Notes: generated by a model not told the origin, from the sequence alone. A DNA stretch of 64,000 bases from Aeromonas diversa CDC 2478-85 (GCF_000819805.1 NZ_CDCE01000035.1:1-64000); one strand, 5' to 3'; shown: positions 46,201-56,475, numbered from the stretch's first letter. Translations and numbers: made by a program.

Positions 46201-47084
46201 CATTTGACGTCGCCGAAGCGATCGGTGGCCGGATTGTAGAAGTAGCGCCGGTAGTCGAAGCCGATCCCCTTGAGATAGGGGTTCTCGAGGGGGATGAGCA
46301 GCCGTTGATCGAGGTGGGCCGCCTTGATGGAGGGACCAAAGGTCTGACGCCACAGCGCCTGGAGTGAGCCGTCGCGCCAGGCTCGCTCCAGCCCGAGACG
46401 CACGCGGCTGAGCCCTTCCCGGTTGCTGACATGGGTAAAGAATACCCGGGGTAGGGGGTAGTAGAAGAGCAGGTGGGGATCGGCGGTCAGCCCGGGCAGA
46501 TCGGCATGGCTTTGCCACTCCCGTTGCAGCTCGCTCACCCCGCGACAGAAGAGATCGATGCGCCCCCGCGCCACCATCAGGAAGAGTTTTTCGTACTCGG
46601 CGCGCTCCACCACCTGAAACCCGGCATTGCGCAGTATCTCCACATCGAGCCACCCATGGCCCTGGCCATGGAGGAAGGCCTTGGCCTCCTCCAGGTTACG
46701 GACACGGGCCACGGCCTCGGCCTTGTCCGGATTGACGAAGCAGATGCGATAGCCGGTCAGCCCCAGATGGATGGGGAAGGGAACATAGTGCACCTGCTCG
46801 ACGTTCACCTGGTTGCTCCAGCTGTCCATGGCAAACAGGTTGGGATAGCGGTTCTGGCGCACGCTGAGGCGAATGCGATCCCGGTTCATGGGGGGGGTTG
46901 GCACCAGCAGATAGGGGCCATACTCGGGGCGGCTCTTCTCCAGCGCCAGCTGCAGCAGATCCCTGTCATAGGTCTGGCGGGGATCCTTGTCGCTCTCGGG
47001 GCCGATATAGGTGAAAGTGACCACGGCCATGGCAGCCCGAGAGCAGAGCAGTAGTATCAGCAGCAAGAGCGGGTATGGGGTCAT
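46200..47084 (-). CDS. Periplasmic solute-binding-like protein
   Basis: A 294-residue protein with a signal peptide (about 1-20, ending RAAMA). The mature part resembles type-3 extracellular solute-binding proteins as found in Vibrio and Aeromonas: VTFTYIGPESDKDPRQTYDRDL, PTPPMNRDRIRLSV, then GYRICFVN and a C-terminal hinge region. No permease or ATPase is adjacent, so it may be an orphan receptor or sensor partner. The ligand is unknown. Confidence 0.65.
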   Translation of the reverse strand: MTPYPLLLLILLLCSRAAMAVVTFTYIGPESDKDPRQTYDRDLLQLALEKSRPEYGPYLLVPTPPMNRDRIRLSVRQNRYPNLFAMDSWSNQVNVEQVHYVPFPIHLGLTGYRICFVNPDKAEAVARVRNLEEAKAFLHGQGHGWLDVEILRNAGFQVVERAEYEKLFLMVARGRIDLFCRGVSELQREWQSHADLPGLTADPHLLFYYPLPRVFFTHVSNREGLSRVRLGLERAWRDGSLQALWRQTFGPSIKAAHLDQRLLIPLENPYLKGIGFDYRRYFYNPATDRFGDVK

Positions 47085-47169
47085 GGTCGAAACTCCACGG
47101 CGACTGCCCTGATTCTAGCCAATTCCGGAGGGGGGCTAAGCCGTTGGGGAGAGGCTTTTGTGCGCCGGG

Positions 47170-47631
47170 CTACTCGCCGATGGGGGCGATGAGCCAGCCC
47201 ATCTGCTCCTGCATCTGGCGGGGCGACACCCCGACCGACAGGCCGCGCTTGCCGCCGCTCACCAGCACAGTGTCAAATTGCAGGGCCGAGGCATCGAGCA
47301 CAGTGGGCAGGCGCTTCTTCTGGGCCAGCGGGCTGATCCCCCCCACCTTATAGCCGGTGAGCTTCTCGGCCTCGGCGGGGGAGAGCATCTCGACCTTCTT
47401 GAGCCCGGTGGCCTTGGCCAGCTGCTTGAGGCTGCACATGCCAGAGGACGGGACTATGGCCACCACCGCCTGCTTGTCGTGGTGCGCGATCAGGGTCTTG
47501 AACACCTGCGCCTCTGGCAGCCCCAACTGGCTAGCCGCATGCTTGCCGAAGTCGTCGTGAGCCTCGCACTCATAAGGGTGCAGGGTGAAGGGGATCTTGA
47601 GCTTCTCGAGCAGCTTGATGGCAGGGGTCAT
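47170..47631 (-). CDS. ybaK: Cys-tRNA(Pro)/Cys-tRNA(Cys) deacylase
   Basis: Single-domain editing enzyme that hydrolyses mischarged Cys-tRNA(Pro). The ATG at 47631, behind GGAG, gives 153 residues, close to E. coli YbaK (159). It has TPAIKLLEKLKIPFTLHPYE, then the catalytic-site segments VFKTLIAHHD and TGYKVGGISPLAQKKRLPTV. The longer frame upstream has no homology. Confidence 0.92.
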   Translation of the reverse strand: MTPAIKLLEKLKIPFTLHPYECEAHDDFGKHAASQLGLPEAQVFKTLIAHHDKQAVVAIVPSSGMCSLKQLAKATGLKKVEMLSPAEAEKLTGYKVGGISPLAQKKRLPTVLDASALQFDTVLVSGGKRGLSVGVSPRQMQEQMGWLIAPIGE

Positions 47632-47753
47632 GGTGGTCTCCTTGGTGCAAGACAAGGCCACACAGTCTGCGCCTGCCAAAGGCGTGAGGCAAGGCTCGCC
47701 GTCAATCGTCGGGTACCCTTTATACTGAAGATAAACGGGCGGGGAGGTCACAG

Positions 47754-48536
47754 ATGAAGGCACTCTGGTTGGTACTCACCCTGTTGGGGGGCATGTTGGC
47801 ATGGGCCGATGAGGTCGAGCTCATTGGCTCCGACACGGTCGCCAGCCTCATCGAGCCTTATCAGGCGGGGTTTACCGAGAGCACAGGTCATCGGCTTAAA
47901 CTGCGTGTGACGGGGAGCCTGCCGGCCTTGGTGCGTACGCAGCAGTGGCCCGGTGGCATCATGCTCTCGGAGCCTTTTCCCGCTCATCCGGTACCTTATC
48001 TCAGCCGTATCGGGAGCGATGCCGTGGTCTTTCTGGTCAACCGGCGCAACCCGCTGCGGGCCTTGACCCTCAAGGAGCTCGAAGCGCTGCTGCAACCGGG
48101 GGCGCGCTGGCCGGATGGCCGCCCTGTGGTGCTCTACAGCCTGGGGGTCAACCACGCGACCATGCATTATGTTCGTCAGTTTTTCGGGGCAACCGGCAGC
48201 CCACAGACGCTTCACACCCAGCGCACTCCCGAGCTGGTGATCGCCAATGTGGCGGATGACGCGCAGGGGCTGGGGTGGCTCTCCCTCGGCAGGCTACAGC
48301 GTGAGGCGCTCAGCGGGGTCGGCATGCTCACGCTGGAGGGCGAGTCTCCTCTGCAGCCGGATCGGCGCCTCAATCCCGCCTATCCCCTCCATCGCCACCT
48401 CTACATAGGTTTTAGTCGTACTCCCAATGGTGCCGAGCAGGCCTTGCTCGACTATCTCAAGGCGCAGATCAATCACGGCACCGAGCGCCCGGCTTCCCAG
48501 AATCATGCCGGCGCGGGCAAGACCACCCGGCACTAG
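47754..48536 (+). CDS. PstS-like periplasmic binding protein
   Basis: A 260-residue protein with a signal peptide (LGGMLAWA). It resembles the PstS-type binding fold (PF12849): VELIGSDTVASLIEPYQAGF, then ITMLSEPF-like GGIMLSEPFP, a SDAVVFLVNRRNPLRALTL segment and a C-terminal YPLHRHLYIGF. PstS binds phosphate in Pho systems, but no pst genes are nearby. Its role may be phosphate sensing or binding of another oxyanion. Confidence 0.72.
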   Translation: MKALWLVLTLLGGMLAWADEVELIGSDTVASLIEPYQAGFTESTGHRLKLRVTGSLPALVRTQQWPGGIMLSEPFPAHPVPYLSRIGSDAVVFLVNRRNPLRALTLKELEALLQPGARWPDGRPVVLYSLGVNHATMHYVRQFFGATGSPQTLHTQRTPELVIANVADDAQGLGWLSLGRLQREALSGVGMLTLEGESPLQPDRRLNPAYPLHRHLYIGFSRTPNGAEQALLDYLKAQINHGTERPASQNHAGAGKTTRH

Positions 48537-48669
48537 TGCTGTCTGCGCGCGCTCTGCCGTGCGTTGTCCCTGGCGCCACCGGGTCGTTTATGACTCAAAA
48601 CGCGCTTTTTGCACTCGTGATGTGCCTGCGCTAGCGTGCACCTTCCACACGGCATGACAGGAGAAACGA

Positions 48670-49272
48670 GTGACGAGAAGGATCATGGTGCTTAGGCATG
48701 GCGAGACGCGGTTCAATGCCGAGCAAAAACTGCAGGGGCATTGCAACTCGCCCCTGACCGGGCGAGGTGAGGCGCAGGCCCGAGCGGTCGGCGCGCGTCT
48801 GGCGCAGTGCCTGACCGGGCGCCCCTACCGGGTCTATGCCAGCGATCTTGGGCGGGCGATGCAAACCGCCGCGATCGTGTGCGCCGAGCTGGGGCATCCG
48901 GCCGAGCTGATCCACCCCGAGCCCAGGGTGCGGGAGTTTTCGCTGGGGGAGTGGGAGCAACAAACCGTCCCCGAGCTGATGGCCGCTCATCCCGAGCTGC
49001 GCGATCGCCGAGACTGGTATCTGGCGGCCCCCGGCGGCGACTCTATCGACAGGGTAAGGGCGCGTCTGGCCGACTGGTTGGCCGATCTGCCCGAGGATCT
49101 CGACGTGGTGGTGGTAAGCCACGGCCTGACCGGCATTGTGCTGAGGGGCATGCTGCTTGGGCTGGATGAGACCGTGACCTGGCAGCAGGATCTACCCCAG
49201 GATGCCTTCTTCATCATAGAGGCGGGGCAGGTGACGCGTATCGATTGCTCATCTCTTCTGGAACCCGCCTGA
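48670..49272 (+). CDS. Histidine phosphatase family protein
   Basis: Phosphoglycerate mutase-like phosphatase of 200 residues beginning with GTG 48670 behind AGGAGAAA. The catalytic RHG is in IMVLRHGETRFN (His9), with Arg61 in ASDLGRAMQTA, Glu90 in REFSLGEWE and the second His in VVVVSHGLTGIV. All four are the expected family residues. It may be a CobC-like or GpmB-like phosphatase; the substrate cannot be told. Confidence 0.87.
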   Translation: MTRRIMVLRHGETRFNAEQKLQGHCNSPLTGRGEAQARAVGARLAQCLTGRPYRVYASDLGRAMQTAAIVCAELGHPAELIHPEPRVREFSLGEWEQQTVPELMAAHPELRDRRDWYLAAPGGDSIDRVRARLADWLADLPEDLDVVVVSHGLTGIVLRGMLLGLDETVTWQQDLPQDAFFIIEAGQVTRIDCSSLLEPA

Positions 49273-49280
49273 ATCAGAGT

Positions 49281-49302
49281 GAGGCGTTCGGTCGAACGCC
49301 TC
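49281..49302 (+). terminator. Hairpin after the histidine phosphatase gene
   Basis: Perfect 9-bp stem GAGGCGTTC (49281-49289) / GAACGCCTC (49294-49302) followed by TGTCC, a weak T-run. It likely acts as a terminator. The next 200 nt to the solute-binding gene hold no gene I can support. Confidence 0.6.
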
Positions 49303-49500
49303 TGTCCATGCCCCATCTCACCATGTGACCCGAGGTCGCATGAGCGGAGCGAGAAGGGGATGACCCTCTTCTCTTTCTCTGTGCATTGCTGGATGGGCTC
49401 GGCGCGTGCCAGACTAACCACCGTGTGTGTAGCCAGCGAGTCTCGGCAGGGGTATGAACGGCTCCTGGCTACATGGTGGTGATAAGAGGGGAATCAGGAC

Positions 49501-50250
49501 ATGAGACCTGTAGTTTGGTGGCTTGCCCTGTCTGGCCTGCTGTTTTGCCGTGCGGTGCTGGGGGCCCCTGAGTCCACCCTTCGCATGGTTTATTTCGATG
49601 ACTTTGCGCCCTATTCCTGGCGCGATGACCAAGGCAAGATGCGCGGCATCATGGTCGATGTCATGGACCGCGCCGCCGATGAGTTGGGGATTCGGGTGAC
49701 GCATCAAGGCTATCCGTGGCAGCGAGCCCAGAAGTTGGTCCGCTTCGCACAAGCCGACGGGTTCGTCTCGGTGACGACCCGTGAGCGGCGGCAGTTTACC
49801 CGGGTAGTCGAAGAGCCGGTCACGACGACCGTATTGACCCTGTTCACCGGGGCCGCTCATCCCGACCTCGCGCAGCTGCAGCAGGCTCGTACCCTGGCGG
49901 AGTTCAAGCGTTTCGTCATCCTCGATTACATAGGCAATGGCTGGGGTAAGGTGCATCTGCAAGGGTTTAAAGTGCATCTGACCAAGAACGTGGACAACGT
50001 ATTTCAGATGTTGGCCGCAGGGCGTGGCGATCTGATGATCACCGACCCCCTGGTCGCCTGGTTCAAACTCAAACAACTGGGTTTAGATGACCGCATTGTT
50101 GAGCTCCCCTTGCGACTCGACGTCACGACCTTCCACCTTTGTATCGGTGATCACTCGCGTTTTAAAAACCGGGCGGAAGACTTTGAGCGCGTATTGCATC
50201 AACTGCGAGAGCGAGGCGAGTTGACCCGCATTGAGGCCCAATATCGTTAG
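49501..50250 (+). CDS. Periplasmic solute-binding protein, family 3
   Basis: A 249-residue protein with a signal peptide (about 1-21, ending VLGA). The mature part fits SBP_bac_3: RMVYFDDFAPYSWRDDQGKM, then RGIMVDVMDRAADELGI, YPWQRAQKLVRFAQADG and MLAAGRGDLMITDP. These bind amino acids or similar; here there is no permease. It is the third orphan solute-binding-like gene within 4.1 kb. Confidence 0.75.
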   Translation: MRPVVWWLALSGLLFCRAVLGAPESTLRMVYFDDFAPYSWRDDQGKMRGIMVDVMDRAADELGIRVTHQGYPWQRAQKLVRFAQADGFVSVTTRERRQFTRVVEEPVTTTVLTLFTGAAHPDLAQLQQARTLAEFKRFVILDYIGNGWGKVHLQGFKVHLTKNVDNVFQMLAAGRGDLMITDPLVAWFKLKQLGLDDRIVELPLRLDVTTFHLCIGDHSRFKNRAEDFERVLHQLRERGELTRIEAQYR

Positions 50251-50316
50251 CGTCGTTTTACTGCCGCCCACCCGATGCGGCCATGCCTCGATCATGTGGC
50301 ATGACGCAGGCCGTAT

Positions 50317-50811
50317 TCACGCCGGTGAGTTTGCTGCTTTCCACATGCTGATGGCTCTTGCCGAAAATATCCCGCTAAATATGCCGTAGACAATGCAGCA
50401 TGCCAGAGTGAACTGGGTGCTTGTCACTATGCCTGGTTGGATGATGGTAAACACGGCAACGAAGTATTTAGTGAAGAATATGGCCATCATCAAGACAAGA
50501 GGCAGCCAGCTTCCATCAACAATGATTCTGTCGGTCCCGGCATCAGGCCGAACGCCTTTAACGGGCAGATATTTGATGGAAAATAGAGTGACAATCACAA
50601 GCGACGCCCCCCAGAGGCCAATCGTGATGGGCGACACGCCGAAGCTGGAAGAGATGCCTGCGAGTGAGAGTAAGATCATGCCTGCAGGCAGTGGGATAAT
50701 CAGTCCACGAGAGATGGTTCTTCCTTTAGACTGCTCAAATCCTAACATTACCAAGACAATAAACAGCCCAAAAACCCATGCAGGGGTGCCCATCAATATT
50801 TCCAGTACCAT
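50317..50811 (-). CDS. DUF6622-like membrane protein
   Basis: A 164-residue protein with about five hydrophobic segments and few charged residues. The start MVLEILMGTPAWVFGLFIVL, followed by GFEQSKGRTISRGLIIPLP, fits DUF6622 membrane proteins as I recall them. Its base composition is lower in GC than its neighbours, hinting at a different origin. Function is unknown. The 264-nt gap to its right (50812-51075) shows nothing I can support. Confidence 0.6.
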   Translation of the reverse strand: MVLEILMGTPAWVFGLFIVLVMLGFEQSKGRTISRGLIIPLPAGMILLSLAGISSSFGVSPITIGLWGASLVIVTLFSIKYLPVKGVRPDAGTDRIIVDGSWLPLVLMMAIFFTKYFVAVFTIIQPGIVTSTQFTLACCIVYGIFSGIFSARAISMWKAANSPA

Positions 50812-51075
50812 GTTTTAATGTTCCTTATTTCAACATGCTCGGCTTAATGCCACCTGTGTGATCCCAGGTCAGGGGGGCCAACCCGTATCTCACTCGTTCC
50901 GGCCCGAACTCGCCGCCTCATGCCTGCCGGCTTTGCAACCCAATCGACGATTAACATGCCCGAATACGGTGGGGGCGACAAGCGCTGCGCGGCTGCTCTT
51001 TACGCCTTGTATGGGTAGTTGTCTTTTGCCGCCGGGCTATGTCTTATCACCGGCTTGGCGGGGCGATTGGGTGGG

Positions 51076-51582
51076 TCAGACTGCCATGATGTATCTGAAT
51101 ACCAGGTCACCCTCGTCATAGCTCAACAATGGGTGTGTCGGCACGGCGCAGCCTTGGTAACCACAGCGGGTCAGCAGATGCTGGCAGCGCAGATTGTCAT
51201 GGACTGTGGTCGCCCAGTATTCACGCACACCGCTCACTCGATAGATTTCATCGTGCAGCCAGGTTAATGCCCGAGTACCGATGCCGCGCCCCCAATAGTC
51301 GGGTGAGAGTAGGAAGGCAACCTCTGCGATCTGGTGATGAATGGTGGCCTCCAGCCGGCCCAAGATGGCGCCAGATTCCGAACGAACCAGATAGTTTAGC
51401 CAGCGTTGATCCTGGCAGTGGGCCGGTGGCCCGGCAATGGCGCGTTCCAGGCCCAGCGTAAACTGGTGCAACGGAGGGACCTCCCCCCCGATATGCTGGT
51501 AGACGGCAGGAGACATCAGCACCTCGGCCAGCGCCTTGAGGTGATGGGATTGGAGGGGTTCGTAGCGCAGCGTTAGTGTCAT
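51076..51582 (-). CDS. GNAT-family N-acetyltransferase (RimJ/RimL-like)
   Basis: A 168-residue acetyltransferase beginning at ATG 51582 with AAGGA about 9 nt upstream. The acetyl-CoA region is LLSPDYWGRGIGTRALTWL (about 92-110) and the overall layout (LRYEPLQSHHLKALAEVLMS near the start, LGRLEATIHHQIAEVAF in the middle) is of the Acetyltransf_3 type. Substrate unknown; RimJ/RimL-like proteins acetylate protein N-termini or antibiotics. Confidence 0.8.
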   Translation of the reverse strand: MTLTLRYEPLQSHHLKALAEVLMSPAVYQHIGGEVPPLHQFTLGLERAIAGPPAHCQDQRWLNYLVRSESGAILGRLEATIHHQIAEVAFLLSPDYWGRGIGTRALTWLHDEIYRVSGVREYWATTVHDNLRCQHLLTRCGYQGCAVPTHPLLSYDEGDLVFRYIMAV

Positions 51583-51672
51583 CAAGACGGTCCTTCGTCC
51601 AGGTGAAAAAATGCCTCAGTGTAACGCCCGGAAGGGCGCAAGCACCGAGATGGGGGTAAGCGAAACAACACT

Positions 51673-51691
51673 GGGCGCCGTTAAGGCGCCC
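51673..51691 (-). terminator. Hairpin downstream of the second GNAT gene
   Basis: Perfect 7-bp stem GGGCGCC (51673-51679) / GGCGCCC (51685-51691), placed where a minus-strand terminator for the gene at 51723-52178 would lie; no long U-run. Confidence 0.5.
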
Positions 51692-51695
51692 TTGG

Positions 51696-52437
51696 TCATA
51701 AGGGGCCAGGCTAGTCACAGGACTAGAGCTCGTGGGAATAGACGATAAAACCCCCATGGCGAGCTATCTGATCGTAGAGAGCACGCCCCGCGACATTGGT
51801 CGCCTGAGTCTGCCAGTAGACGCGGCCACTGCCTGCCGTCCGCGCGGCGGCGTAGACGGCCTCGACCAGCCGGCGGCCGATGCGCCTGCCCCTATGCTGC
51901 GGTTCGGTGAACAGGTCCTGCAGGTAGCACACGTCATGGAGCCGGGTCGTGCTACGGTGAAACAGGTAATGGACCAAGCCGATGACGGTCTGGTCCTCGA
52001 CGGCGACCAGGGCGTGCACCGGCTCGCTCGGATTGAAGAAGCGCTCCCAGCTCATCTGGGTGATCGGCTCGGGCAGGGCCGTGTCCCCTTCGCGGCCATA
52101 GAAGGCGTTATAGCCGTCCCAGAGCTGACGCCACTGAGCATAGTCGTCACGGGCGACGGGGCGGATGGTGATGTGCATCGATAGCATTCCCTTAGAAGAT
52201 CAACATCATTGCTCACTGAAACGGGCGGGTCAGTCGTGGTGAGCCACCCCCAGGATGCCCCTCACCGCTCCGTCCGGACCGGGCACTGTGCCGGGGCGTG
52301 CTTATCCTTCGGGCCAGGCCCGGAGCACCGTCCGTCAGATAAACAGGTTTCGGCATTCGGCACAATGGGCTCTTGTGGTTCCATGTGGGTGCTCCATGGC
52401 GTGCCATAAGCGAAGGGGCCAGGCTGGCCGCAGGTAG
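51696..52437. repeat. Short direct repeats flanking a GNAT gene
   Basis: CATAAGGGGCCAGGCTAGTC (from 51697) and, after CATAAGCGA, AGGGGCCAGGCTGGCCGCAGG (52414-52434) share the 12-mer AGGGGCCAGGCT and a degenerate tail. The two copies bracket the gene at 51723-52178 plus 226 nt of non-coding DNA. They may be insertion scars or shared 3' elements. Confidence 0.4.
51723..52178 (-). CDS. GNAT-family N-acetyltransferase
   Basis: A 151-residue acetyltransferase from ATG 52178, behind AAGGGA with fair spacing; the ATG at 52187 is too close to that site. The acetyl-CoA loop is LFTEPQHRGRRIGRRLVEAV (about 87-106), followed by a VYWQTQATNVAGRALYDQI helix with the expected Asn and Tyr. It is of the common small-molecule or spermidine-like GNAT type. 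Substrate unknown. Short direct repeats flank it. Confidence 0.82.
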   Translation of the reverse strand: MHITIRPVARDDYAQWRQLWDGYNAFYGREGDTALPEPITQMSWERFFNPSEPVHALVAVEDQTVIGLVHYLFHRSTTRLHDVCYLQDLFTEPQHRGRRIGRRLVEAVYAAARTAGSGRVYWQTQATNVAGRALYDQIARHGGFIVYSHEL

Positions 52438-52446
52438 TAGAAATTG

Positions 52447-52472
52447 AAAAGGCGCCAATCCGGCGCCCTTTT
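52447..52472. terminator. Terminator of ppc
   Basis: Stem AAAAGGCGCC / GGCGCCCTTTT with loop AATCC and one bulge lies 27 nt past the ppc stop on the minus strand. The rest of the 52179-52498 gap holds no gene I can support. Confidence 0.7.
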
Positions 52473-52498
52473 CTATGTGCGTTGCGGCCTGCCAGCCA

Positions 52499-55132
52499 TC
52501 AACCCGTGTTGCGCATACCGGCCGCGATGCCGGCTATGGTGACCATCAGCGCCTGATCCAGTTCGGGATGCAGGGTGTCCGGATCGCGGCGGGAGCGGTT
52601 CAGCAGCTCCGCCTGCAGCACGTTGAGGGGATCCGTGTAGGGGTTGCGCAGACGAATCGACTCCTGGGTCCAGGGCTGGTCGTCGAGCAGGCCGCCCTGC
52701 GGGCGCAGTTGCAGCACCAGCGCGATGGAGTCTGCGAGCTCCTGACGCAGCCGCTGACCGAGGGGCCAGAGGGACGCGGGGACCAGACGGGTGTCGTAGT
52801 ACTCGGCGAGCCAGGCGTCTGCCTTGAGGAACACCATCTCCAGCATCTCGAGGCGGGTGCGGAAGAAGGGCCACTGGCGGCTCATCTCTTCCAGCACTTC
52901 GAGCTTGCCCTCGTCGATCGCCTGCTGCAGCCCCTTGTGGGCGCCGAGCCAGGCCGGCAGCATCAGACGGTTCTGGGTCCAGGCGAAGATCCAGGGGATG
53001 GCGCGCAGGCTCTCGACGCCGCCGTTGGGTTTGCGCTTGGCAGGGCGGGAGCCGAGTGGGAGCTTGCCCAGTTCGAGCTCAGGGGTGGCGGCGCGGAAGT
53101 AGGGAACGAAGTCAGGATGACCACGTACCACGCTGCGGTAGTGATCGCAGGAGACGGTGGCCAGCAGCTCCATCACCTGGCGCCACTCCTCTCTCGGCTT
53201 GGGCGGGGGCAGCAGGTTGCCCTCCAGCACGGCGCTGGTATAGAGGGCCAGGCTGGTGATGGCCACCTTGGGCAGGCCGAACTTGAAGCGGATCATCTCC
53301 CCTTGCTCGGTCACCCGCAGGCCGCCGCGCAGGGAGCCAGGGGGCTGGGAGAGGATCGCCTGATGCGCCGGGGCGCCACCACGGCCCACCGTGCCGCCGC
53401 GGCCGTGGAACAGGGTGAGGCGGATCTTGTTGGCCTCGGCCAGGGCGACCAGGGATTCCATGGCGGCGTACTGGGCCCAACCGGCGGCCATCATGCCCGC
53501 GTCCTTGGCCGAATCCGAGTAGCCGATCATCACGTATTGGCGGCCCTGGATATAGCCGCGATACCAGTCCACCGAGAGCAGGCGCTCCATCACGGCGGTG
53601 CCGGCCATCAGGTCTTCCTGGGTCTCGAACAGGGGGGCGACCGGCATGCGGAACTTGCAGCCCGCCTCTTTGAGCAGCAGCTGCACCGAGAGAACGTCGG
53701 AGGGGGCGCCGGCCATGGAGATGATGTAGATGCCGAAGGCATCGGGATCGTTGGCGGCGATGACGCGGCAGGTCTCTATGGTCTCGCGGGTTTCGGCGCT
53801 CGGCTCCCAGTCGGCCGGGATCAGCGGGCGGCGGGAGTTGAGTTCGGTCAGCAGGAAGGCCTGCTTGTCCTCTTCGCTCCACTCGGCGTAGTCGCCGATC
53901 CCCAGATAACGGGTGAGCTCGGAGAGGGCCTGGGCATGGCGCTCACCATCCTGACGGATATCGAGCTTGACCAGATGAATGCCGAAGCAGGCGACTTTAC
54001 GCAGCACGTCGAGCAGCATGCCGTCGGCGATGTTGCCCATGCCGCTGGCGTGCAGGGAGCGATAGCAGAGCTCGAGGGGCTCGCGCAGCTGGGCCGTGGT
54101 GCGGACCAGGTCGCGGCTCTCGCTCTGTTGCCCTTGCACCTTGGCGGTCAGGTACTCCTTGGTCTCGCGCAGGGCCTCGCGCAACTCGCGCATCACCACG
54201 CGATAGGGTTCGTTATGGTCGCCGACCCGGGCGCGCAGCTCGTCGTTGCAGTCGCTCATGGAGAGCTCGGAGGTGAGCTCCTTGATTTCCTTGTAGAAGA
54301 GGCTGACCGCCATCCAGCGACCCAGCTCCAGCACCTTGGCGGTCACTTCGGCGGTGACGAAGGGGTTACCGTCCCGGTCGCCCCCCATCCAGGAGGTGAA
54401 GCGCACCGGCGCGGCGTCCAGCGGCAGGCGAACGCCCAGATGCTGTTGCAGCTGCTCGTCGAGGCGACGCATAAACTCGGGGATGGCCGGCCACAGGCTG
54501 TTCTCGATGACGGCGAAGCCCCACTTGGCCTCATCCACCGGAGTGGGGCGCTGCTCGCGGATCTCGTTGGTGTGCCAGGCCTGATTGATGAGCTGCTCGA
54601 CCCGGTTGATCAGGCGATCCCGCTCCTGGGGGAGCAGGTCGGAGAGCTCGAGGGCCTCGAGGCAGTCGTTGAGCTGTACATGCTTGTGGATCAGGGTGCG
54701 GCGTGTCACCTCTGTGGGGTGAGCGGTCAATACCAGATCGATGTCGAGTTCGCGCACCGCCTGGATGATCGCCTCCTGGGAGAGGTTGGAGGCCTTGAGC
54801 TTGGTAAACAGCTGCTCGAGGGGGTCAGAGGCGCCGGTTTGATCGGCAAAGCTGCGGGAGATGGTGTGGAACTGCTCCGCCACGTTGGCCAGATTGAGGA
54901 ACTGGCTGAAGGCGCGCGCCACCGGCAGCAACTCTTCATCACTCAGGGTCTGCAGGGTATCGATCAGCGACTGACGATCCTGCTCGTTACCCTTGCGGGA
55001 GGACTTGGCCAGTTGGCGAATGGTCTCGATCTTGTCGAGAAAGGCCTGGCCCTTGTGATCCTTGATGGATTTGCCGAGCAGTTGGCCCAGCAGACCCACA
55101 TTGGCGCGTAGCGCGGCGTACTTTTCGTTCAT
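52499..55132 (-). CDS. ppc: Phosphoenolpyruvate carboxylase
   Basis: Cytosolic enzyme that carboxylates PEP to oxaloacetate, refilling the citric-acid cycle and feeding aspartate-derived amino acids. 877 residues (E. coli 883). Active-site segments are [18 protein letters not shown] (His near 137), the [19 protein letters not shown] lysine loop, [19 protein letters not shown] and the C-terminal [10 protein letters not shown]. It is co-oriented with argE 197 nt away, in the order often seen in related bacteria. Confidence 0.97.
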   Translation of the reverse strand: MNEKYAALRANVGLLGQLLGKSIKDHKGQAFLDKIETIRQLAKSSRKGNEQDRQSLIDTLQTLSDEELLPVARAFSQFLNLANVAEQFHTISRSFADQTGASDPLEQLFTKLKASNLSQEAIIQAVRELDIDLVLTAHPTEVTRRTLIHKHVQLNDCLEALELSDLLPQERDRLINRVEQLINQAWHTNEIREQRPTPVDEAKWGFAVIENSLWPAIPEFMRRLDEQLQQHLGVRLPLDAAPVRFTSWMGGDRDGNPFVTAEVTAKVLELGRWMAVSLFYKEIKELTSELSMSDCNDELRARVGDHNEPYRVVMRELREALRETKEYLTAKVQGQQSESRDLVRTTAQLREPLELCYRSLHASGMGNIADGMLLDVLRKVACFGIHLVKLDIRQDGERHAQALSELTRYLGIGDYAEWSEEDKQAFLLTELNSRRPLIPADWEPSAETRETIETCRVIAANDPDAFGIYIISMAGAPSDVLSVQLLLKEAGCKFRMPVAPLFETQEDLMAGTAVMERLLSVDWYRGYIQGRQYVMIGYSDSAKDAGMMAAGWAQYAAMESLVALAEANKIRLTLFHGRGGTVGRGGAPAHQAILSQPPGSLRGGLRVTEQGEMIRFKFGLPKVAITSLALYTSAVLEGNLLPPPKPREEWRQVMELLATVSCDHYRSVVRGHPDFVPYFRAATPELELGKLPLGSRPAKRKPNGGVESLRAIPWIFAWTQNRLMLPAWLGAHKGLQQAIDEGKLEVLEEMSRQWPFFRTRLEMLEMVFLKADAWLAEYYDTRLVPASLWPLGQRLRQELADSIALVLQLRPQGGLLDDQPWTQESIRLRNPYTDPLNVLQAELLNRSRRDPDTLHPELDQALMVTIAGIAAGMRNTG

Positions 55133-55329
55133 TCCACATCCTTATTGCCGATCTATCCCGCCGATTCATGGCGGGAACAGCTCATCTTCGACGTTGTGTG
55201 ATTACAACATTCGGTCCCTCATCTTATGGGGACAATCTACCCGTGTCTCCTGCGTAAGGTCAAATAAGGGCGCGATAGCGAAGATGTATTTCGCTTCTCT
55301 CTACCGCGGTGCCACATTGTGTAACTTTC

Positions 55330-56475
55330 CTACAGGCAGAAGCGGCGGACCAGGTGTTGCAGCACCTGCTTGGTCGGCTCCACAAACGAGAGATCCAGAT
55401 ACTCATCCGGCTGGTGCGCCTGGGCGATATGGCCGGGGCCGAGCACGATCGTCTCGCAGCCGAGCTGCTGGATAAAGGGAGCCTCGGTGCAGTAGTTGAC
55501 GCTCTCGGCGCGTCGTCCGCTGGCCCGCTCGGCCTCGCGCACCAGATCGGAGTCCTCACCGCAGGCGTAGGCGGGGATGGGCTCGTGCAGGTGGCGCAGG
55601 TGCAGGCAGCCGGGCTGGTGGATCTCGATGGGGGAGAGGGCTTCTTTGAGCATGCCCATCAGCTCATCGGGACCCACCTGCGGGGTGGGGCGCAGATCGA
55701 TGTGCAGCTCGCAGCAACCGCAGATGCGGTTTGGGCTATCGCCGCCCTGGATGTAGCCGAGGTTCAGGGTCGGCTGGGGTACCGCGAAGCGATGGTCGGC
55801 GTAGCGCTCCTTGAGGGTGCGCTGCAGGCCGAGGATCTGCCCCATGGCCTGATGCATGATCTCCATGGCGTTGATCCCGTTGGCCGGGTCCGAGCTGTGG
55901 CCACTCTTGCCTGTGATGCGAATAGCCTCCGACATGTGGCCCTTGTGGGCCACCACGGGCACCAGACCGGTCGGCTCGCCGATCACCGCGTAGTCTGGCT
56001 TGAGCTCGGCCGCGGCGGCGATGGCGCGGGCGCCGGCCATGGTGGTCTCTTCATCCGCGGTGGCGAGGATGCGCAAGGGCTTCTTGAGCCGGGTGAGGTC
56101 TATCTCCTTGAGCGCCTCCACGATAAAGGCGAAGAAGCCTTTCATGTCGATGGTTCCCAGCCCGTACAAGCGGTTGCCCTCTGCGGTCACCTTGAACGGG
56201 TCCTTGCTCCAGCGCCCCTCGTCAAACGGCACAGTGTCGGTGTGGCCGGCCAGCAGTAGCCCGCCTTCTCCCTCGCCCAGCGTCGCCACCAGATTGAACT
56301 TGCCCGGCAGATCGGGCAGTGCGGTCACCTCGACCCTAAACCCCAGGGCGGTGAACCAGTTGGCCAGCAGCCGGATCACCGCCTCATTGCTCTGATCCCA
56401 CTTGCTGTCAGTGCTGCTGATGGAGGGAATCGCAATAATATTCTTATAAAGTGAAAAAAAATCCATGTTGGCCAT
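55330..56475 (-). CDS. argE: Acetylornithine deacetylase
   Basis: Zinc M20-type peptidase-fold enzyme that converts N-acetylornithine to ornithine. 381 residues (E. coli 383), with AAGGAG upstream of ATG 56475. Metal-site motifs: [39 protein letters not shown] with the catalytic Glu pair, and [10 protein letters not shown] near the C-terminus. Divergent from argCBFGH with a shared ARG box region. Confidence 0.96.
   Translation of the reverse strand: MANMDFFSLYKNIIAIPSISSTDSKWDQSNEAVIRLLANWFTALGFRVEVTALPDLPGKFNLVATLGEGEGGLLLAGHTDTVPFDEGRWSKDPFKVTAEGNRLYGLGTIDMKGFFAFIVEALKEIDLTRLKKPLRILATADEETTMAGARAIAAAAELKPDYAVIGEPTGLVPVVAHKGHMSEAIRITGKSGHSSDPANGINAMEIMHQAMGQILGLQRTLKERYADHRFAVPQPTLNLGYIQGGDSPNRICGCCELHIDLRPTPQVGPDELMGMLKEALSPIEIHQPGCLHLRHLHEPIPAYACGEDSDLVREAERASGRRAESVNYCTEAPFIQQLGCETIVLGPGHIAQAHQPDEYLDLSFVEPTKQVLQHLVRRFCL

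Noticed and set aside
43717-46653. Open frame of 978 codons on the minus strand
   Set aside because: Antisense to metL, with compositionally biased product and no ribosome binding site.
50820-51075. Possible integron attC-like site
   Set aside because: Some inverted segments are present, but there are no proper GTTRRRY/RYYYAAC ends and no integrase.
52475-55111. Open frame of 878 codons on the plus strand
   Set aside because: Antisense to ppc; a compositional shadow.
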